Assembly: GCA_948099385.1 (NCBI GenBank)
Contig: CANUEZ040000068.1
Span: 144,001 to 208,000 of the forward strand
DNA: 64,000 nt
Reading direction: 5' to 3'
Source of the DNA: Fasciola hepatica
Lineage: Eukaryota; Platyhelminthes; Trematoda; Plagiorchiida; Fasciolidae
In this document: positions 61,028 through 64,000 of the stretch, piece by piece
Numbering within the stretch: the first letter of the stretch is position 1
Layout of the letters: the number at the start of each line of letters is the position of its first letter
Made by a program: the position numbers and the translations under genes
The notes under the pieces: model-generated
Databases searched by the model: none
The model's input: only the letters and a program-made list of their open reading frames with translations
What the model was told of the DNA's origin: nothing

Positions 61028-61092
61028 AGACGTGCTTTCGTTGAGAAAAATATTTTCAGCGAAACCGGTTATGAGCTTCCGAGGAAGTTTCC
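61028..61092 (+). ncRNA. Hammerhead-ribozyme-like relic, copy 3
   Basis: Shares GAAACCGGTT and the following GAGCTTCCG with copies 1 and 2. Upstream, GTTGA is followed by GAAAAAT and ATTTTC, which pair as a stem II with different bases from those of copy 1, then GCGAAA. A stem kept by different sequence is what selection for structure would give, though one case is not proof. The CUGAUGA box is badly degraded, so activity is unlikely. Confidence 0.33.
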
Positions 61093-62261
61093 TTGTCGTT
61101 TCTACTATTTGATTTAATAAAGACAACTCACGTTCACAGTGTCGTCTTTCTTGAGGTTAGCTGCTTCTTACCCACATAGAGCTACCAGAGAAAGTTCGTT
61201 GTGTTACCTCAGTGGTTTCTCAGAACGGGTGGTTCTGCTCAAACTTCTGATACATATATTAGATTGTAGTGAATAAATACTTCATGTATGTTACGCACTC
61301 GCGATTCGTATGAATGTCTTGTAAAAGGCTCCATGCAATCTGCAGTGTGCTGGAACAGTGAATACGATAAAACCAATCTGTTCGAAATCAATAAATTAAA
61401 CGACTGGAGATTTCGTTTCAGTGATCGCTTCAAATTACTTATCAAATATTCAGACAAATAATAAGAATTGGTGGTGTGTAACATGTATGTTAAATTTACC
61501 GCTATAAAGTCAGAACATCGGAAAAGGAACAAATTCGACTTTCACAAGAATTAGTGAGGTAGGGTACACTCTTGCTTTTACAGTGTACCTAAAAAACAGA
61601 TTTTAGTCTTTGGTTTAAAAATTAGAAGGTCATTGGGTATGTGTTTTTCAGAGTGTTCATCTTCGACGGATGTTGGAATAAGTACTCCGGATAATAAATG
61701 TCAGTGGTCAATTTTTGCATTGGTGAAGGTGATGAAAGAAAGGCGGTGTGAATTTCATTCCATTATTTCTCTTCAGTCGCTCCAAATTTAGATCACCAAT
61801 GATAGCATTGCAATTCTATAGAACTGAAACAACAAACATTCTTCTAATCGTTCCCCTACACACCAATAACTCAAAGCATTGAAAACATAATTGCTCATTA
61901 TTTTGTAGTGAGTTTAGTTCCACAAATTCTCGATGACAGCCCTGACTTGGTAGTGATGGAAATTTTTTTCCACTTTTAAAAACTAAGTTAACGAATTGTT
62001 TTCATATTCACCTATGAAGGCAAAAATAATACAAAAATTGACTAGAAAATCTAACTGTTTCATACTTCGGTAAGTAAGCTTTATGCGTAAAATGCGGACA
62101 AAATTCACCGAGGACAGATACAAGTCACTGTATCATATACCGGGTAAAAGCTTTGCGAATCACTTCTTACATTACAACCGGAGTTTCCCGTTCACACTGT
62201 GACAGAAAACTTTGTCAATGCGTAAAATAAAGAGTCAGTTTATTGGACACATGAGGCTAAA
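61093..62261. other. Stretch without a supported gene
   Basis: No exon with paired signals and no repeat was recognised. Confidence 0.4.
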
Positions 62262-62319
62262 ATGTACAGAATCAGTTCATGGATTGGTGCTCATGACAAA
62301 ATACAGATATATCAAAGAG
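62262..62319 (+). CDS. Possible exon with GTAAGT donor
   Basis: An ATG at 62262 opens 19 codons (MYRISSWIGAHDKIQIYQR) to a perfect donor, AAAGAG|GTAAGT, in phase 1. The frame is open upstream to about 62225 but no good acceptor is seen there, so it would have to be a first coding exon. The same frame also stays open past the donor to 62534. A 197-codon minus-strand run overlaps at 62332-62925. Confidence 0.2.
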
Positions 62320-62792
62320 GTAAGTTTCATGCTAATGATACATATCATTATCCGAAAGGATGGCTTGCTTCACGAATGACTGCTCTACTTTTTGTCGTGA
62401 ACCTGATAAATGAGACTTTGGAAAATATTCCCAACATCGGTACATGTGACCCGGAATCGGCTGAACGAAAGTATCATTTATTCCGATTAGAGAAAAGGTT
62501 TGTACCGCTTCCTTATCCACTACCAAGTTTTTAAAAATTTGCCCAGAACGAGTTGGACTTGGAAAAGCGAACAAGCTAATTGACAAACATCTTTTAGTCA
62601 AACTATGCCAAAGAAGATGGAAATTTCCGCGTTGGTCAGCATAAGTATTCTGTCCCTTTTTGGAAAGATGCCTTTTATAACCAACTTCCCGAACTCTCAT
62701 ATTACCACGAGTGTCTATCCAAGAGTCTTGTGTGAATTCAGGTACTGAAGAAGAACTCGTTCTCCTTGAGAACTTCCTGTGTTTCCGTATAG

Positions 62793-62858
62793 ATAGAAAG
62801 CAGTCCAAGAAAAGGACTTGTGCTGAAGTAATTACTCGCACCAATTCCGAGTGGTCTG
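62793..62858 (+). CDS. Exon-like segment related to 24163-24250
   Basis: After an acceptor (cttcctgtgtttccgtatag) 66 bases run to GGTCTG|GCAAGT. The last part, CAATTCCGAGTGGTCTGG, is identical to the end of the minus-strand exon at 24163-24250, and the intron start is similar too (a TTTTGTTTTC...TTTCTCTTGTA run). Frame reads RTNSEWSG at the end, the same as NNSEWSG there. The donor is GC instead of GT; GC-AG introns with CAAGT are functional in animals, so this may still be a real exon or a decaying copy. The 62332-62925 minus-strand run overlaps it. Confidence 0.33.
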
Positions 62859-63453
62859 GCAAGTGCACTTTTGTTTTCCTTTCTCTTGTATTGATATTGA
62901 GAGAGTGGTTGTTAAATGTCACCATTTATTTCCGCTTCTCGAGGTACTGTGATGAGTAACCTTTATAAAGCCCTCTTTCGTTCCCTGAGGAACATCAGAT
63001 TTCCTCTTTGACATTGTTTTACCCATTCTGATTCCGTAAATATCTGGCTGTTTATGAATTGTTGTCGGTGGTTCTAATCTTATGCCTACGTATTCACTAC
63101 TTGCGTTTGCTTTAAGTGACTGCTTCATCCCAACTAGTGGAAACGCTGTTTTAGGCAGAATTATCACTGACCGTCCCGAACTTCTCTACATGCAACTAAT
63201 GGCTCCTGTTTCAACAAGTGTTTACGATCCCATTTTCACCTAACCTGGAATTTATTCACGTCCAGCACATTGTTCACTCGTCTAGGCAAAACAAATAATG
63301 GTAACCTCCAGAAACATGCCACTCACCATCATTACCCTACTTCAAAGATCTCTCTCCGTCGTTTCTTTGTGGTTTATTTCGGCTGTCCTCTTTGTCAACT
63401 GGATTTATATACGAAAACAAAGAGTACGTTATTTGACTTATGTTGTCCTCTAG
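62859..63453. other. Stretch without a supported gene
   Basis: Slightly GC-richer than average. Frames are short and broken; it may be intron between the segment at 62793 and the coding-looking region at 63454. Confidence 0.3.
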
Positions 63454-63638
63454 AGACTCTTATGCCTAAAAATGATAGAATAGCTTCTCCATTGCTGAAA
63501 TCGCCAAGAAGCCAGAGAGTTTATGCTCACAAACTACACGATCAGGCCTCTGTGAAAGGACACACCATCCTCATTAAACGAGATATACGATGGCTCAGGA
63601 CGACTTTCTGCCCAGCCGTTCCTCTATACCACCAATAG
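63454..63638 (+). CDS. Coding-looking block at window edge, part 1
   Basis: The acceptor acttatgttgtcctctag enters in phase 1, and the frame stays open for 61 codons to TAG at 63636-63638. The text is basic and Ser-rich (PLLKSPRSQRVYAHKLHD). From 63590 a second frame is also open to 63745 and looks equally protein-like (STESGFYVDQNNDIEDDSLN). A third frame is open from 63775 to the window end. Three successive frames of this quality point either to separate exons or to one coding sequence broken by frame changes. Family unknown. Confidence 0.3.
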
Positions 63639-63774
63639 CAAACTGCTCTAGTACGGAATCAGGCTTTTACGTGGACCAAAACAACGATATAGAAGACGAC
63701 AGTCTGAACGCCACCTTTATTCATCCCCCATCGGATACCCTTTAATGCTGTTTTCCTTCCAATCCCTCTGATAA

Positions 63775-64000
63775 AGAGCCATTTTCTTTGAAAGAAGTCT
63801 TCCAGTTTCTTCACATCTGAAATCAGCTTTCGATGAGAGAGTACACGGTTTATCCTTCACTGTTCTCAAACCTGAAGAGAGTCAGCTCTTCGGACTTATG
63901 ACTTTCCTCACCAATAAATCCGTTGACGCTTGTGCTACTTCTGCCTCCTTGAGACCCGTGACAATTTTACCCATTCCAATGCACTCATTTTTCCAAATCT
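63775..64000 (+). CDS. Coding-looking block at window edge, part 2 (runs off the window)
   Basis: The frame is open for 75 codons to the last base without a stop. The text is mixed and globular-looking (ERVHGLSFTVLKPEESQLFG, then LTNKSVDACATSASLRPV). No clear acceptor was fixed. It may belong with 63454-63638 and the 63590-63745 frame as one broken or multi-exon unit. No domain recognised. Confidence 0.27.

Noticed and set aside
62332..62925. 197-codon open frame on the minus strand
   Set aside because: It is the longest frame in the window but overlaps better-signalled plus-strand exon ends, has no splice pair, and its composition gives no domain. A run near this length is not very rare in 64 kb of such DNA.
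1..64000. True tRNA, rRNA, spliced-leader RNA or CRISPR array
   Set aside because: No full cloverleaf, no conserved rRNA stretch, no spliced-leader exon start and no regularly spaced direct repeats were found when reading both strands.

Overview
This window looks like a stretch of animal nuclear DNA, not a bacterial, viral or organelle sequence. It is AT-rich, has no long uninterrupted genes, no operon-like packing and no ribosome binding sites. Its longest stop-free runs, apart from one of 197 codons, are about what chance gives in such DNA. What stands out instead is short stop-free blocks bounded by good GT-AG splice signals, (TA)n and (TAA)n microsatellites, tRNA-like short repeats, and decayed copies of a Penelope-like retroelement (PLE) carrying a GIY-YIG endonuclease. 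That mix, with small exons and compact introns in a sea of decayed repeats, fits an invertebrate and most suggests a trematode flatworm of the schistosome kind. This assignment is an inference from style, not from a recognised gene.

Layout. 0-0.9 kb: the 3' end of a plus-strand gene (two phase-compatible exons). 1.3-5 kb: microsatellite, a hammerhead-like relic, repeat R1 copy A, and a minus-strand candidate exon ending in a strong GTAAGT donor. 7-15 kb: weak exon candidates, a tRNA-like repeat, a 66-bp-arm hairpin and a second hammerhead-like relic. 16.1-17.1 kb: the best three-exon plus-strand model. 22.3-24.3 kb: a nearly identical 195-bp inverted repeat, with two phase-compatible minus-strand exons at its right edge. 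26.5-27.9 kb: an exon candidate and a PLE fragment that keeps the reverse transcriptase active-site region. 30.5-34.1 kb: several exon candidates and a block of higher GC. 38-45 kb: exon candidates, a tRNA-like repeat, repeat R2 copy A and a second inverted repeat in which a coding-looking exon and a broken mirror copy face each other. 51.3-52.6 kb: R1 copy B next to R2 copy B. 53.6-54.1 kb: a strong two-exon gene end. 54.9-56.3 kb: the main PLE copy, broken and lacking its catalytic core. 58.1-58.4 kb: R2 copy C. 61-64 kb: third hammerhead-like relic, an exon related to the one at 24.2 kb, and a run of coding-looking frames reaching the window edge.

No protein-coding host gene could be assigned to a named family. 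All host exon calls rest on reading frame, splice signals and phase matching only; with this much sequence some will be false. The transposon, repeat and inverted-repeat calls are on firmer ground because they rest on sequence similarity within the window or on conserved protein motifs.
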